This document shows positions 42,552-51,885 of a stretch of 64,000 bases of DNA, one piece after another. Under the pieces are notes generated by a model. The model made no database searches and was not told the DNA's origin. It was given only the letters and a program-made list of their open reading frames with translations. Location of the stretch: positions 637,901 through 701,900 of the forward strand of contig NZ_JARSBN010000001.1 of NCBI RefSeq assembly GCF_029624125.1, given 5' to 3'. Each line of letters opens with the position of its first letter. Within the stretch, counting starts at the first letter, position 1. A program made the position numbers and the translations under genes. The stretch comes from Winogradskyella marincola (GTDB lineage: Bacteria > Bacteroidota > Bacteroidia > Flavobacteriales > Flavobacteriaceae).

Positions 42552-45131
42552 TTAAGCAGAATTCCTACTTGCATTAATGTTTCCGAATAAGGATCTGGTA
42601 ACCATTTTTTCGAAAATCTCAATCTTATCTAAATCTTTTTGATCTGTACTTTTTAACTCTTGCATCTTCTTTAACGCATATTGCTGAATCGTCAACAACG
42701 GTAACACTATAGATTCTCTAACAGCAATGGACGCCTTTGCTACAGGCTCATTTTCCATTAATTCATTAAAGCCAGTAAGTTTTAGAATAAGACTTTTTGT
42801 AGTTTCGTATTCTTTATAAATCAACTTCCAGAACTCTCCATATTCAGGATCGTCTGCCATATAACGGGTTAAGTCAAAAAACGACTTAGACAACGACATC
42901 ATACTATTAGCTATTAAGGTTCTAAAAAATCGTGATTCTTTATACAAATGCTGGACCTTTTCAAATTCACCTTTATCTTCATAATGTTTTAAAGCTGTAC
43001 CAACACCAAAGAATCCAGGTACATTTTGCTTTAATTGACTCCAAGAACCCACAAAAGGAATCGCTCTAAGATCATTAAAATCTAAACCTTCAGACTTACC
43101 TCGTTTAGAAGGTCGACTACCAATATTTGTCTTAGCATAATACTTTAACGTACTCATGTGCTCTAAGTAAGACAAAAATTTAGGATGACCTTTAAAATCT
43201 ACATAAGCCTGATAACTCAACTCTGCCAAGTGGTCCATAACCGCTTTGTCTTCTGGAGCCATCTCAGTATTTTTATCATTAAGACGATTCATAATACCAG
43301 AACTTATAAGTTGCTCCATATTGTATTGTGAAGAATCTAAAGTTCCGAAGTTAGAACTAATCGTCTGTCCTTGAATGGTTAACTGAATTTCTTTATCCTC
43401 TATAGTTGGACCTAAAGACGCATAAAACTGGTGTGTTTTTCCTCCACCACGCGCAGGTGGTCCACCTCTACCATCAAAGAAAATCACATCGATATCATAC
43501 TGTCTAGACAGCGCTGTTAAGGCTTCTTTCGCCTTAAAAATTGCCCAGTTAGCCATAAGATAACCACCATCTTTGGTACCATCACTAAACCCAAGCATTA
43601 TGGTTTGTTTGTTATTTCTATTTTCTAAATGTGCACGGTAATGCGGATTTGTATACAACTCTTCCATAACTTTTGGCGCAGCAATTAAATCTGTTACAGT
43701 CTCAAAAAGCGGCACCACATCTGCAGTTAATTTCTCATTAAATGCCACAACCTTCAACATAGCAAACAACTGCAACACATTCATTGTTGTTTGGTTATTA
43801 CTAATAATGTAACGACTACAAGCTATTTCACCATTAGTTTCCTGTATAGCTTTCATGGCTCTTATAGTCTGAACTATATCTTGAGAAAGCTCTTCTTTAA
43901 ATTCTATATCACCAATTGAACCTTTTACTGATGCTAAATGTAACTTTTGTTCATCTTCTGGCAATTCAAAGAAATTCTTTGGAAACAATCCACTTCCATT
44001 GTCTATCAATTCACCCACAAGCGACCTAAACATTTTATCATGCACACGACTATCTTGTCGTATATCTAAACTCGCAAAATGATAACCAAACAGTGTCGTT
44101 TTATTTATCAATGAAGTTACCTTGTCTAAATACAACGATTGATGATTTTCTATTAATTGTGTCCTAATTTCATTCAACTCAGACTTTAACTCTTCTAATG
44201 AAATATGATTACTCTTATTTAGCAACGTATTATGCAGCCTGTGGTTTACATCAATAATTCGATCTCTAATACCTTTGAACGTTAATCGACGTCTAAGATA
44301 TTTCACATCTTTAATGTAATTTTTGATGATAGACTCCTTTAGTTTTTTGGCAACATTAAGTGTTATTTGAGGTGTTACAAACGGATTACCATCTCTATCG
44401 CCTCCTGGCCAAAAACCTATATTCACCAATGAGTTATCAATCTCATCGTAATCGAAAATATTTTGCTGAACATAATCGTAAATACTCCCAAAAGAATGGT
44501 AGAATACATTCTTTAAATACCAAATTAAATTTACAGCCTCATCATAAGGAGTTGGTTTATGATCTTTAAAAAATGGTGTTTTTCCTAACTGCCCTAAAAG
44601 GTCACTAATCTCAGTTAAATTATCTGTTTTTATAGCTTCGGCTAAATCGGTAATAATACCCAAAACAGCACCAGGATAAAACTGTGTAGGATGCGCTGTT
44701 AAAACAATCCTTACATTAAACGTTTCTAAGTATTGCTTTAGCAAGTCCTTTTTGTGCTGAGCGGTTGCGTTTTCTTTTAAACTCCTTAAAGACCCAACAC
44801 CTTCCATATTATTTACAGTTGGAAAAGCCGCATCTTCCACAGCATCAAACAACACAACTTGTCGCTCTATATATTGAATGAAGCGAAACAATAAATCTAT
44901 CTGTCCTTTTTCATTCAACTGGCTTTGATATTTATCAAAAAACGTGTTTACTATTGTTGTAGGATCGTTTTTTTCTTCAAATCCCAATTTGCATGTTTCA
45001 TGAAACAGTGGCAACAACGCTACAGTTTTCGACAAGGTATCAAACGGTAACGTCATAAAAATACTGTTATAAATCTGATACTTAGACAGTACATTCTGAT
45101 TGAAACGTGCTAATTTTGGTTCAGTATGCAT
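42552..45131 (-). CDS. ppc: phosphoenolpyruvate carboxylase
   Basis: An 859-residue enzyme fixing bicarbonate onto PEP to give oxaloacetate, which feeds the aspartate family made by the thr operon nearby. The catalytic His is in VLTAHPTQFYPG (about 144-155). The Gly-rich loop reads FDGRGGPPARGGGKTHQFYA, the variant typical of Bacteroidota rather than FHGRGG in E. coli, and LASLDIRQDSRVH-like substrate residues are present. The C-terminus (FGNINASRNSA) differs from the QNTG ending of proteobacterial enzymes. Monocistronic, reading towards amtB. Confidence 0.94.
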   Translation of the reverse strand: MHTEPKLARFNQNVLSKYQIYNSIFMTLPFDTLSKTVALLPLFHETCKLGFEEKNDPTTIVNTFFDKYQSQLNEKGQIDLLFRFIQYIERQVVLFDAVEDAAFPTVNNMEGVGSLRSLKENATAQHKKDLLKQYLETFNVRIVLTAHPTQFYPGAVLGIITDLAEAIKTDNLTEISDLLGQLGKTPFFKDHKPTPYDEAVNLIWYLKNVFYHSFGSIYDYVQQNIFDYDEIDNSLVNIGFWPGGDRDGNPFVTPQITLNVAKKLKESIIKNYIKDVKYLRRRLTFKGIRDRIIDVNHRLHNTLLNKSNHISLEELKSELNEIRTQLIENHQSLYLDKVTSLINKTTLFGYHFASLDIRQDSRVHDKMFRSLVGELIDNGSGLFPKNFFELPEDEQKLHLASVKGSIGDIEFKEELSQDIVQTIRAMKAIQETNGEIACSRYIISNNQTTMNVLQLFAMLKVVAFNEKLTADVVPLFETVTDLIAAPKVMEELYTNPHYRAHLENRNNKQTIMLGFSDGTKDGGYLMANWAIFKAKEALTALSRQYDIDVIFFDGRGGPPARGGGKTHQFYASLGPTIEDKEIQLTIQGQTISSNFGTLDSSQYNMEQLISSGIMNRLNDKNTEMAPEDKAVMDHLAELSYQAYVDFKGHPKFLSYLEHMSTLKYYAKTNIGSRPSKRGKSEGLDFNDLRAIPFVGSWSQLKQNVPGFFGVGTALKHYEDKGEFEKVQHLYKESRFFRTLIANSMMSLSKSFFDLTRYMADDPEYGEFWKLIYKEYETTKSLILKLTGFNELMENEPVAKASIAVRESIVLPLLTIQQYALKKMQELKSTDQKDLDKIEIFEKMVTRSLFGNINASRNSA

Positions 45132-45306
45132 ACAATTTTAGTTTATTTTTTTAGTATGAATTTGTAATAAAACAAAGAATCTTAAAGATACCATTTTTAC
45201 CACAAACACTAAAGCTTTAGCAAATATTTAGGTATTAAATTATTGTTATACGATTATCACATTATGTATTTTTACATTACAAAACAGAAAATTGAAAAAC
45301 AGCGTC

Positions 45307-45780
45307 ATGACAGAACAAGAAAAATACATGCAAGAAGCCGTAAATGCTGCTTTAAAAGGAATGCGAAATAATGAAGGTGGTCCTTTTGGTTGCGTTATTG
45401 TAAAAGAAGGAAAAATAGTAGGCATAGGCAATAATAAAGTAACCTCAACCAACGACCCAACAGCACATGCAGAAGTAACAGCTATTAGAGACGCATGCAA
45501 AAACTTAGGCTCTTTTCAACTCGAAGGCTGTACAGTTTATACCTCATGCGAACCTTGCCCTATGTGCTTAGGTGCTATTTATTGGGCAAGACCAGATAAG
45601 GTTTATTACGGAAGCAACCAAGTAGATGCTGCAAATATTGGGTTTGACGATGAGTTTATATATAAAGAAATTCCACTACCATATAGCGAAAGAAGTATTC
45701 CGTTTGAGCAATTAGCACCAGAAATTGCAATTAAACCTTTTGAAGAATGGGATAAAAAAGAAGATAAAACAGAGTACTAA
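45307..45780 (+). CDS. guaD: guanine deaminase (CDA superfamily)
   Basis: With ATG 45307 the protein has 157 residues. It closely resembles the small Bacillus-type guanine deaminase: GGPFGCVIVKEG (24-35), TNDPTAHAEVTAIRDACKNLG with the catalytic His-Ala-Glu (54-56), YTSCEPCPMCLGAIYWARPD with zinc Cys84 and Cys87, and the domain-swapped tail containing NIGFDDEFIYKEI. It converts guanine to xanthine in purine salvage. An in-frame TTG at 45292 could extend it by five residues, but the ATG aligns with the family start. It lies between ppc and the arsenosugar genes, facing the same way as the latter, though a link is not evident. Confidence 0.9.
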   Translation: MTEQEKYMQEAVNAALKGMRNNEGGPFGCVIVKEGKIVGIGNNKVTSTNDPTAHAEVTAIRDACKNLGSFQLEGCTVYTSCEPCPMCLGAIYWARPDKVYYGSNQVDAANIGFDDEFIYKEIPLPYSERSIPFEQLAPEIAIKPFEEWDKKEDKTEY

Positions 45781-45908
45781 ACACTTGGTTTCACTCAATT
45801 TTAATCTCAAAATTAATTATCTTTTTTAAGGTTTTCTGTAATCTTTAAGAATTAACCTCGACAAAAAACATTATCTTGATTTTTCGTACAATTTTAAAAC
45901 TATTTTAA

Positions 45909-46244
45909 ATGTCTAAAACCTATTACGACCCAGCAGATTTAAGAAAATTTGGAAATATTACTGAATGGGATGAAGAACTTGGCAACAAATTTTTTGACTA
46001 CTACGGAAAAGTATTTGAAGAAGGAGCATTAACTGCTCGCGAAAAATCTTTGATTGCATTAGCCGTTGCTCACACAGAACAATGCCCTTATTGCATTGAT
46101 GCATACACTAAAGACACGCTTCAAAGAGGTGTTACCAAAGAAGAAATGATGGAAGCCATACATGTTGGTGCTGCTATAAAAAGTGGAGCTACTCTAGTAC
46201 ATGGTGTACAAATGATGGACAAGGTCAACAAACTAGATGGCTAA
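45909..46244 (+). CDS. arsenosugar biosynthesis-associated AhpD/CMD-like protein
   Basis: A 111-residue carboxymuconolactone decarboxylase/AhpD-fold protein. The redox pair Cys59 and Cys62 in EQCPYCIDAYTKD, with the acidic and His residues of the family (HTEQCPYC, HVGAAIKSG), resembles AhpD alkylhydroperoxidases. This subgroup is regularly found beside the radical SAM ArsS (the next gene, 67 bases on), and in some relatives a selenocysteine replaces one Cys. It may keep arsenic trivalent or remove peroxides for ArsS; neither is shown. It is the first gene of the arsenosugar set. Confidence 0.82.
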   Translation: MSKTYYDPADLRKFGNITEWDEELGNKFFDYYGKVFEEGALTAREKSLIALAVAHTEQCPYCIDAYTKDTLQRGVTKEEMMEAIHVGAAIKSGATLVHGVQMMDKVNKLDG

Positions 46245-46311
46245 GACAGCTCTAGCACAAAACTTATCAATCTTTATTTTCGTAAATATACTGAACAAGA
46301 AAATTTAATTA

Positions 46312-47367
46312 ATGGCCACCAAATCTTTGCATAAACGAGATAACGCACTAGCACAAAGCAAAAAACAGTTAGAAATTCTTTCTAACGGAATTTTTCAGAA
46401 TGGCGAACTGCCAACGTTTAAAGATAAAATTGCAGAAACAAGTCAGTTTCCATTAAAGGCAAAACCATTAGAAATTCTTCAGATTAATGTTGGCTACATG
46501 TGTAACCAAGTCTGCGAACATTGCCACGTAGATGCAGGACCAGATCGGAAAGAAATAATGACTAAAGAAACCATGCAGCAATGCCTGGAAGTTATTAAGA
46601 AGACTGGAGCTCACACCTTGGATTTAACAGGTGGAGCACCAGAAATGAATCCTAATTTTAGATGGTTTGTTGAAGAAGCTGCAAAAGCTGGCATTAAGGA
46701 TTTTATTATACGTTCTAACCTTACCATAATTAGAGCTAACAAAAAATATTACGACTTACCAGAGTTTTTCAAAAAGCACAATGTACATGTTGTAAGCTCA
46801 ATGCCACATTGGACACGCGGAAAAACAGACAAACAAAGAGGAGATGGTGTTTTTGACAAATCCATAAAAGCTCTACAAGAACTTAATGCTATTGGTTATG
46901 GTATGCCAGACAGCAACCTAAGACTAGATTTAGTTTATAACCCTTCAGGTGCTTTTTTACCAGGCGACCAAGCTTCAATGGAAAAGGATTTTAAAAAGGC
47001 ACTAATGGAAGATTTTGGTATTCAATTTCATAATTTGTTTGCTATTACCAATCTTCCGATTAGTAGATTTTTAGATTATCTGATAGCTTCAGAAAACTAC
47101 GAAGACTACATGTATCAGTTGGTTGATGCTTACAATCCTGCTGCTGTTGCCAACGTAATGTGCACCAACACACTGTCGGTAAGTTGGGATGGTTATTTGT
47201 ACGATTGCGACTTTAACCAAATGCTAGAATTACCTGTAAACAGTAAAGTTAAACACATTTCAGAATACAATGAAGATTTATTAGAAGGCAGAAATATTGT
47301 AATATCTCAACACTGCTATGGCTGCACAGCTGGTGCTGGGAGTAGCTGCCAAGGTACAGTTGCCTAG
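46312..47367 (+). CDS. arsS: arsenosugar biosynthesis radical SAM protein ArsS
   Basis: A 351-residue radical SAM enzyme. The [4Fe-4S] motif is CNQVCEHC (Cys64, 68, 71), followed by LDLTGGAPEMNP near 103-114. The C-terminal domain (about 240-351) is Cys-rich: CTNTLS, YDCDF, and QHCYGCTAGAGSSCQG, probably binding arsenic or a second cluster. Family members transfer the 5'-deoxyadenosyl group of SAM to dimethylated trivalent arsenic, forming the precursor of arsenosugars. ArsM, two glycosyltransferases and a purine nucleoside phosphorylase nearby support this. All expected cysteines are present. Confidence 0.92.
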   Translation: MATKSLHKRDNALAQSKKQLEILSNGIFQNGELPTFKDKIAETSQFPLKAKPLEILQINVGYMCNQVCEHCHVDAGPDRKEIMTKETMQQCLEVIKKTGAHTLDLTGGAPEMNPNFRWFVEEAAKAGIKDFIIRSNLTIIRANKKYYDLPEFFKKHNVHVVSSMPHWTRGKTDKQRGDGVFDKSIKALQELNAIGYGMPDSNLRLDLVYNPSGAFLPGDQASMEKDFKKALMEDFGIQFHNLFAITNLPISRFLDYLIASENYEDYMYQLVDAYNPAAVANVMCTNTLSVSWDGYLYDCDFNQMLELPVNSKVKHISEYNEDLLEGRNIVISQHCYGCTAGAGSSCQGTVA

Positions 47368-47370
47368 CAT

Positions 47371-47391
47371 ATTCCTACGAAAGCAGGAATC
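47371..47391 (+). repeat. dispersed palindromic repeat, single copy
   Basis: ATTCCTACGAAAGCAGGAAT is a short palindrome-like unit (outer ATTCCT/AGGAAT) related to the ends of the element at 30791-30927. It fills the gap between arsS and the rhodanese gene, ending six bases before the latter's ATG. Confidence 0.55.
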
Positions 47392-47396
47392 TTAAA

Positions 47397-47891
47397 ATGA
47401 AAAACAAAATTTTATACATATTACTACTTTTCTCAGGAATCTTGTTCGCTCAAGAATCGCTTTCAGAATTATTAAAAAAGCACAATAACGAAAGCGTACC
47501 TTATATTTCAGTTCAAGAATTAGCAATGCCAAAAACCAATGCTATTCTTTTAGACGCAAGAGAACTTAGAGAATATGAAGTTAGCCATTTAAAAGATGCT
47601 CTACATGTTGGCTATAACGAATTTAATTTAGCCAACACCACAAAAAAACTAAACAACAAAGACCAAATGATTGTTGTCTATTGCTCTCTAGGAATACGAT
47701 CAGAGGACATTGCAGAGCAGTTAAAAAAAGAAGGTTACACCAATGTTTACAATCTTTTTGGTGGTATTTTTGAATGGAAAAACAACGACTTTAAAGTTTA
47801 CGACAAAAAAAATAAACTTACTGAAAATGTACACGCATTTTCAAAAGAATGGAGTCAATGGCTCATAAAAGGCAATAAAATTTATGACTAA
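47397..47891 (+). CDS. secreted rhodanese-like protein
   Basis: A 164-residue protein with a signal peptide (MKNKILYILLLFSGILFAQ) and one rhodanese domain (about 35-140). The active-site loop CSLGIRSED has Cys96 after IVVY, so a sulfurtransferase or thiol-transfer function is possible. Its location is predicted to be periplasmic, which is odd for arsenic methylation in the cytoplasm. The gene overlaps the TIGR04282-type glycosyltransferase by 8 bases, so the two are translated together. Confidence 0.82.
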   Translation: MKNKILYILLLFSGILFAQESLSELLKKHNNESVPYISVQELAMPKTNAILLDARELREYEVSHLKDALHVGYNEFNLANTTKKLNNKDQMIVVYCSLGIRSEDIAEQLKKEGYTNVYNLFGGIFEWKNNDFKVYDKKNKLTENVHAFSKEWSQWLIKGNKIYD

Positions 47892-48513
47892 AAATCTCGT
47901 TATAGTGTTTGTTAAAAACACCAAATTAGGATCTGTTAAAACAAGATTAGCCAAAACTATAGGAGATTTTGCCGCACTAGAAGTGTACAAAGCACTTTTA
48001 AAGGTTACCCAAAATGCTATTTCGGAATTAGACGCAGACACACACATCTACTTTAGCAAAGAAATCGATACCAATACGTGGACTAACCACAAAAAACAAC
48101 TGCAACAAGGCAAGGATTTAGGCGAACGTATGCTTAATGCTTTCAAAGATGGCTTTAATAGTGGTTATAAAAATATCATTCTAATAGGTTCGGATTTACC
48201 AGACATTAGTTCGTTTCATATTGAAAACGGCTTTAAATCATTACAAAAAAGCAAAGTGGTTTTTGGTCCTGCTGAAGATGGTGGTTATTATTTGGTAGGC
48301 ATGTCTAACCTGGTTAAAGACATTTTTTGCAATAAACCTTGGAGTCAACCTTCACTTTTAGAAGAAACGTTACAAGAGTTACACACATTAAACGTTTCTA
48401 TTAGTAAATTAGAAACTTTAAATGACATAGACACTTATGAAGATTTAATAGCTTCAGATTTTTATAAAAACAATCAACAACTACAAGAAAAAATCAGACA
48501 ATTCCATGATTAA
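47884..48513 (+). CDS. TIGR04282-type arsenosugar biosynthesis glycosyltransferase
   Basis: A 209-residue GT-A fold protein of the nucleotidyl/glycosyltransferase type (DUF2064). It has an N-terminal VFVKNTKLGSVKTRLAKTIG (8-27) with a nucleotide-binding Lys-Thr-Arg, then LIGSDLPDIS (about 99-108) and GPAEDGGYYLVGM (about 129-141). This family co-occurs with ArsM/ArsS and is thought to act on the arsenosugar ring; its exact donor is not known. It overlaps both neighbours by 8 bases (rhodanese and the phosphorylase), a strong sign of a tight operon. Confidence 0.85.
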   Translation: MTKNLVIVFVKNTKLGSVKTRLAKTIGDFAALEVYKALLKVTQNAISELDADTHIYFSKEIDTNTWTNHKKQLQQGKDLGERMLNAFKDGFNSGYKNIILIGSDLPDISSFHIENGFKSLQKSKVVFGPAEDGGYYLVGMSNLVKDIFCNKPWSQPSLLEETLQELHTLNVSISKLETLNDIDTYEDLIASDFYKNNQQLQEKIRQFHD

Positions 48514-49318
48514 ATTTATAGAAGAAAGTACAGAATACTTAAAACAAAAAGGATTTAACAATCCAGAAGTTGGCATTATTTTAGGAACTGGCTTAGGTCA
48601 GCTCATTAACGAAATAGATATTGAAGCTGAAGCCAGCTACAACCATATTCCAAATTTCCCAACGGCAACTGTAGAGTTTCATAAAGGAAAACTCATTTAC
48701 GGTACACTTGGAGGAAAGAAAGTAGTAGTAATGCAAGGTCGTTTTCATGTGTATGAAGGCTACACGTTTCAAGATGTAACTTTTCCGGTGAGAATCATGG
48801 AAAAGCTAGGCATTAAAACACTATTAGTTTCTAACGCAGCTGGTGCTGTTAATTTAGATTTCAAAAAAGGCGAATTAATGGTCATTGACGACCACATCAA
48901 CCTTCAAGGAGGTTCACCGCTTGCCTTTAAAGGAGTTTCTAAACTTGGTGAGCGTTTTGTAGATATGAGCGCGCCTTACAATGCTGAAATTATTTCAAAA
49001 TTTGAAAGTATAGCTTCAGAGCACAACATTACACTTCACAAAGGTGTGTACGCTTCTGTTGTTGGACCTCAACTTGAAACACGAGCAGAATACCGTATGC
49101 TTAAAATTTTAGGTGCCGATGCTGTTGGTATGAGTACAGTACCAGAAATTATTGTTGCCAACCATCTAAAACTAAAAGCCGCAGCAGTGTCTGTATTAAC
49201 AGACGAATGTGATCCTGAAAATTTAGAACCTGTAGATATTACCGATATCATAGCCATGGCAAACAAAGCAGAACCAGATATGATTACGTTATTTAAAGAA
49301 TTAATTAAAAGTATATAG
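48506..49318 (+). CDS. purine-nucleoside phosphorylase
   Basis: A 270-residue trimeric PNP (PNP/MTAP family). The phosphate-binding GTGLGQLIN (about 28-36), MQGRFHVYEGYTFQDVTFPV (about 76-95), SNAAGAVN (about 110-117) and the substrate loop VVGPQLETRAEYRMLK are present. It cleaves purine nucleosides with phosphate. Embedded with 8-base overlaps between arsenosugar genes, it could remove adenine from the deoxy-arsinoyl-adenosine made by ArsS, giving a ribose-1-phosphate for glycosyl transfer; this is inference. Guanosine/inosine salvage is the fallback role. Confidence 0.92.
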   Translation: MIKFIEESTEYLKQKGFNNPEVGIILGTGLGQLINEIDIEAEASYNHIPNFPTATVEFHKGKLIYGTLGGKKVVVMQGRFHVYEGYTFQDVTFPVRIMEKLGIKTLLVSNAAGAVNLDFKKGELMVIDDHINLQGGSPLAFKGVSKLGERFVDMSAPYNAEIISKFESIASEHNITLHKGVYASVVGPQLETRAEYRMLKILGADAVGMSTVPEIIVANHLKLKAAAVSVLTDECDPENLEPVDITDIIAMANKAEPDMITLFKELIKSI

Positions 49319-49366
49319 TATTCATATACAATACTACTTTTTACTTCATACTTATTACTTAGAAAT

Positions 49367-50335
49367 ATGAGTTACCTAGAAACCACAAAAGACGTTTACA
49401 AAGAAGCTGCACTAACACCAGATGTTGGACTGTGTTGCACCACTAATCCTATTTGGGAATTACCTGGTTTGAAGATTCCAAGAATCATGCAAGAGATGAA
49501 TTACGGTTGTGGTTCAACAGTGCACGCACGTGATTTAACGAACAACCCAAAAACACTTTATGTTGGTGTTGGTGGTGGTATGGAACTGCTTCAGTTTGCT
49601 TATTTCAGCAGACAAAAAGGAGGTGTTATTGGTGTGGATGTTGTTGATGAAATGTTAGAGGCTTCTCGTAAAAACTTCAAAATAGCGGAAGAACAAAACG
49701 ACTGGTTTAAATCTGAATTTGTTGATCTTAAAAAAGGTGATGCTATGAATCTTCCGGTTGAAGATAATAGCATTGATGTTGCTGCTCAAAATTGTTTGTT
49801 CAATATTTTCAAAGCTGAAGATCTAAAAAAAGCCATTGCAGAAATGTATCGTGTGCTAAAACCTCATGGACGTTTGGTAATGAGCGATCCTACTTGCGAG
49901 CAACCTATGAACGACGACTTACGAAACGACGAACGATTAAGAGCACTTTGCTTAAGTGGTAGCTTGCCAATTGCCGACTACGTAAAAGCACTAACAGATG
50001 CTGGCTTTGGTACCATTGAAATTAGAGCTCGCAAACCCTACCGAATTCTGGATCCGAAGCACTACCCAACTGATGAATTAATCTATATAGAATCTATTGA
50101 AGTTGCTGCAATAAAAGATCCTATGCCTGCAGATGGACCTTGTATTTTTACAGGAAAAGCAGCCATCTATTATGGCGAAGATGATTATTTTGATGATAAA
50201 GCAGGACACGTATTATTAAAAAACCAACCTCTAGCTGTTTGCGACAAAACTGCTGGAGATCTTGCTGGCTTGGGACGCGATGATATTTTTATTAGCGAAT
50301 CTACCTTTCATTACGATGGTGGAGGATGTTGTTAA
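49367..50335 (+). CDS. arsM: arsenosugar biosynthesis arsenite methyltransferase ArsM
   Basis: A 322-residue SAM-dependent methyltransferase. The SAM loop is YVGVGGGMELLQ (65-76). Cysteines that can hold As(III) are Cys23-Cys24, Cys48 in NYGCGST, Cys177 in DPTCEQP and Cys195 in LRALCLSG; the last two sit where the essential pair lies in algal ArsM. The C-terminus ends GGGCC. It should methylate arsenite stepwise to dimethylarsenic, the ArsS substrate. It lies 48 bases after the phosphorylase. No ArsR, arsenate reductase or arsenite efflux gene is in the window, which points to synthesis more than plain detoxification. Confidence 0.92.
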   Translation: MSYLETTKDVYKEAALTPDVGLCCTTNPIWELPGLKIPRIMQEMNYGCGSTVHARDLTNNPKTLYVGVGGGMELLQFAYFSRQKGGVIGVDVVDEMLEASRKNFKIAEEQNDWFKSEFVDLKKGDAMNLPVEDNSIDVAAQNCLFNIFKAEDLKKAIAEMYRVLKPHGRLVMSDPTCEQPMNDDLRNDERLRALCLSGSLPIADYVKALTDAGFGTIEIRARKPYRILDPKHYPTDELIYIESIEVAAIKDPMPADGPCIFTGKAAIYYGEDDYFDDKAGHVLLKNQPLAVCDKTAGDLAGLGRDDIFISESTFHYDGGGCC

Positions 50336-50369
50336 GCATCAAAATAAATTCATTTTAAAAACACTGATA

Positions 50370-51881
50370 ATGAAATTTAATCTTGTTTACATTTTTATTT
50401 TAATGACTTCACTTTGTTTTTCTCAAGAAATAACAAAAGGAAACATCGTTAAAGACAGGCAATTCCTTATTGACAAAGGCGAATTGACCGCTAATGATAA
50501 TCAAGGAAATTTCATATCTATTCGTCCGCACACCATCAATGGTTCGTTAAGAAATTACTTTGTTGAGTTTTTTGAGAATGAAAATTTCACGGACAGAATA
50601 GAAATTGAAACAAAGGATGATACCGAAATCCTCAAAGTATTTTTACTTAATCACAAAGCCTACGTATTTATAAAAGAGAGAGAAAACAGATCTATTTCTC
50701 TAAAACTAAATAGCGTAGACTTAAACACCAAGCAACAGTTTCAGCAAGTCATTTTTTCTGCCTCTAAAGATGAAAACATCAATATTTTTAGAGCACTAAA
50801 AGACAGCTACAACATAAAATTGTTAACAGATTCTAGTTTAGTTTTAAGCTTTCCTGTGGTAGAAGACAAGGAACTTTACAACGTAGTTAAAATATTTTCT
50901 GAAGACCTAAAAGAAACAGCTGATTACAAAATTACAGCAGGTGAAACAAGCACCAGTAAAAACACCGTTTTTTTGAATACATTTCAAATTGACGGAAAAA
51001 TCTATTCGCTATTTCAGGAAGAAAATAACGCGAATGAGAATTTTTATAAATTAGTAGAAACAGACAATGAAACTCAACGATTTTTAGAAATAAAAATTCC
51101 TGATGGCACTTTTGAACTCGTAAATTCCAGAAGTCGCAACAAGCAGATGATTATTAGTGGCTTGTATTCAAAATACAAAAAAGGTGGTTTTTCAGGCTTT
51201 ACATACTATAATATTGATCTCAACAAATTTCAATATACATCTAAACAAAGTCCTTTTTTAAATGAAAATGCGTCTCGCTTTTTTTCAGGATTATTTAAAG
51301 GAAACAGAAGTATTGACATTAAAGACATTTTTATTAATGATAATTTAGACACCTACATCGTTGCGCAATTTTATATTTTAAGAAAAAATGTAGCTCCTGT
51401 AGGTATACCTATAGCTTCATTTACTTTTGCTGGTGTTACTGGCTTTATTACATTTAATCCTGTTAGCTCATCCTACAAAGTCTTTGACGATATTTTGATT
51501 GGCAAAATCAACAGCTCTGGCGAGTTGCTATGGGACAACCTTTTGCAGTTAAGACAGACCGAAAAGATTTCTTCAAAATCTAACAAAAGAGACTCTTCTA
51601 CCTTTACATTTTTCTCTAATAACGAGATTAACATTCTCATTAATGGATCTATTGACGAGGACAAAGAAGAGTTAATCGTAAAACAGGATAAAAGACCTTC
51701 TAAAACCAATTTTTACAACATAATCGTAAATCCTCATGGTGGAATAACACCAAATATTTTGTTTTCTAACAAAGATTCTGAAACTATCTTCAGAACTGAA
51801 AACGCTGTAATGTCTGATAATATAATACACATATTAGGACAAGGAAACATGAGAAAGCAATTACTATTACTAAAAATTTAG
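50370..51881 (+). CDS. secreted protein of unknown function in the arsenosugar cluster
   Basis: A 503-residue protein beginning at ATG 50370 with a signal peptide (MKFNLVYIFILMTSLCFSQ). An upstream extension of the frame to 50262 would run through arsM and is rejected. The mature part is rich in beta strands with repeated aromatic/Lys patterns, perhaps a beta-propeller (VFLLNHKAYVFIKE, KIYSLFQEEN, KIDVLI-like strands, IIHILGQGN at the end). No catalytic motif or Cys pairs are seen. Its position between arsM and the hydroxylase-like gene is the only clue to function. Confidence 0.65.
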   Translation: MKFNLVYIFILMTSLCFSQEITKGNIVKDRQFLIDKGELTANDNQGNFISIRPHTINGSLRNYFVEFFENENFTDRIEIETKDDTEILKVFLLNHKAYVFIKERENRSISLKLNSVDLNTKQQFQQVIFSASKDENINIFRALKDSYNIKLLTDSSLVLSFPVVEDKELYNVVKIFSEDLKETADYKITAGETSTSKNTVFLNTFQIDGKIYSLFQEENNANENFYKLVETDNETQRFLEIKIPDGTFELVNSRSRNKQMIISGLYSKYKKGGFSGFTYYNIDLNKFQYTSKQSPFLNENASRFFSGLFKGNRSIDIKDIFINDNLDTYIVAQFYILRKNVAPVGIPIASFTFAGVTGFITFNPVSSSYKVFDDILIGKINSSGELLWDNLLQLRQTEKISSKSNKRDSSTFTFFSNNEINILINGSIDEDKEELIVKQDKRPSKTNFYNIIVNPHGGITPNILFSNKDSETIFRTENAVMSDNIIHILGQGNMRKQLLLLKI

Positions 51882-51885
51882 TGTA

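Noticed and set aside
50262-50369. N-terminal extension of the secreted protein into arsM
   Set aside because: The signal peptide begins at ATG 50370, and the extension would overlap the conserved arsM C-terminus out of frame.
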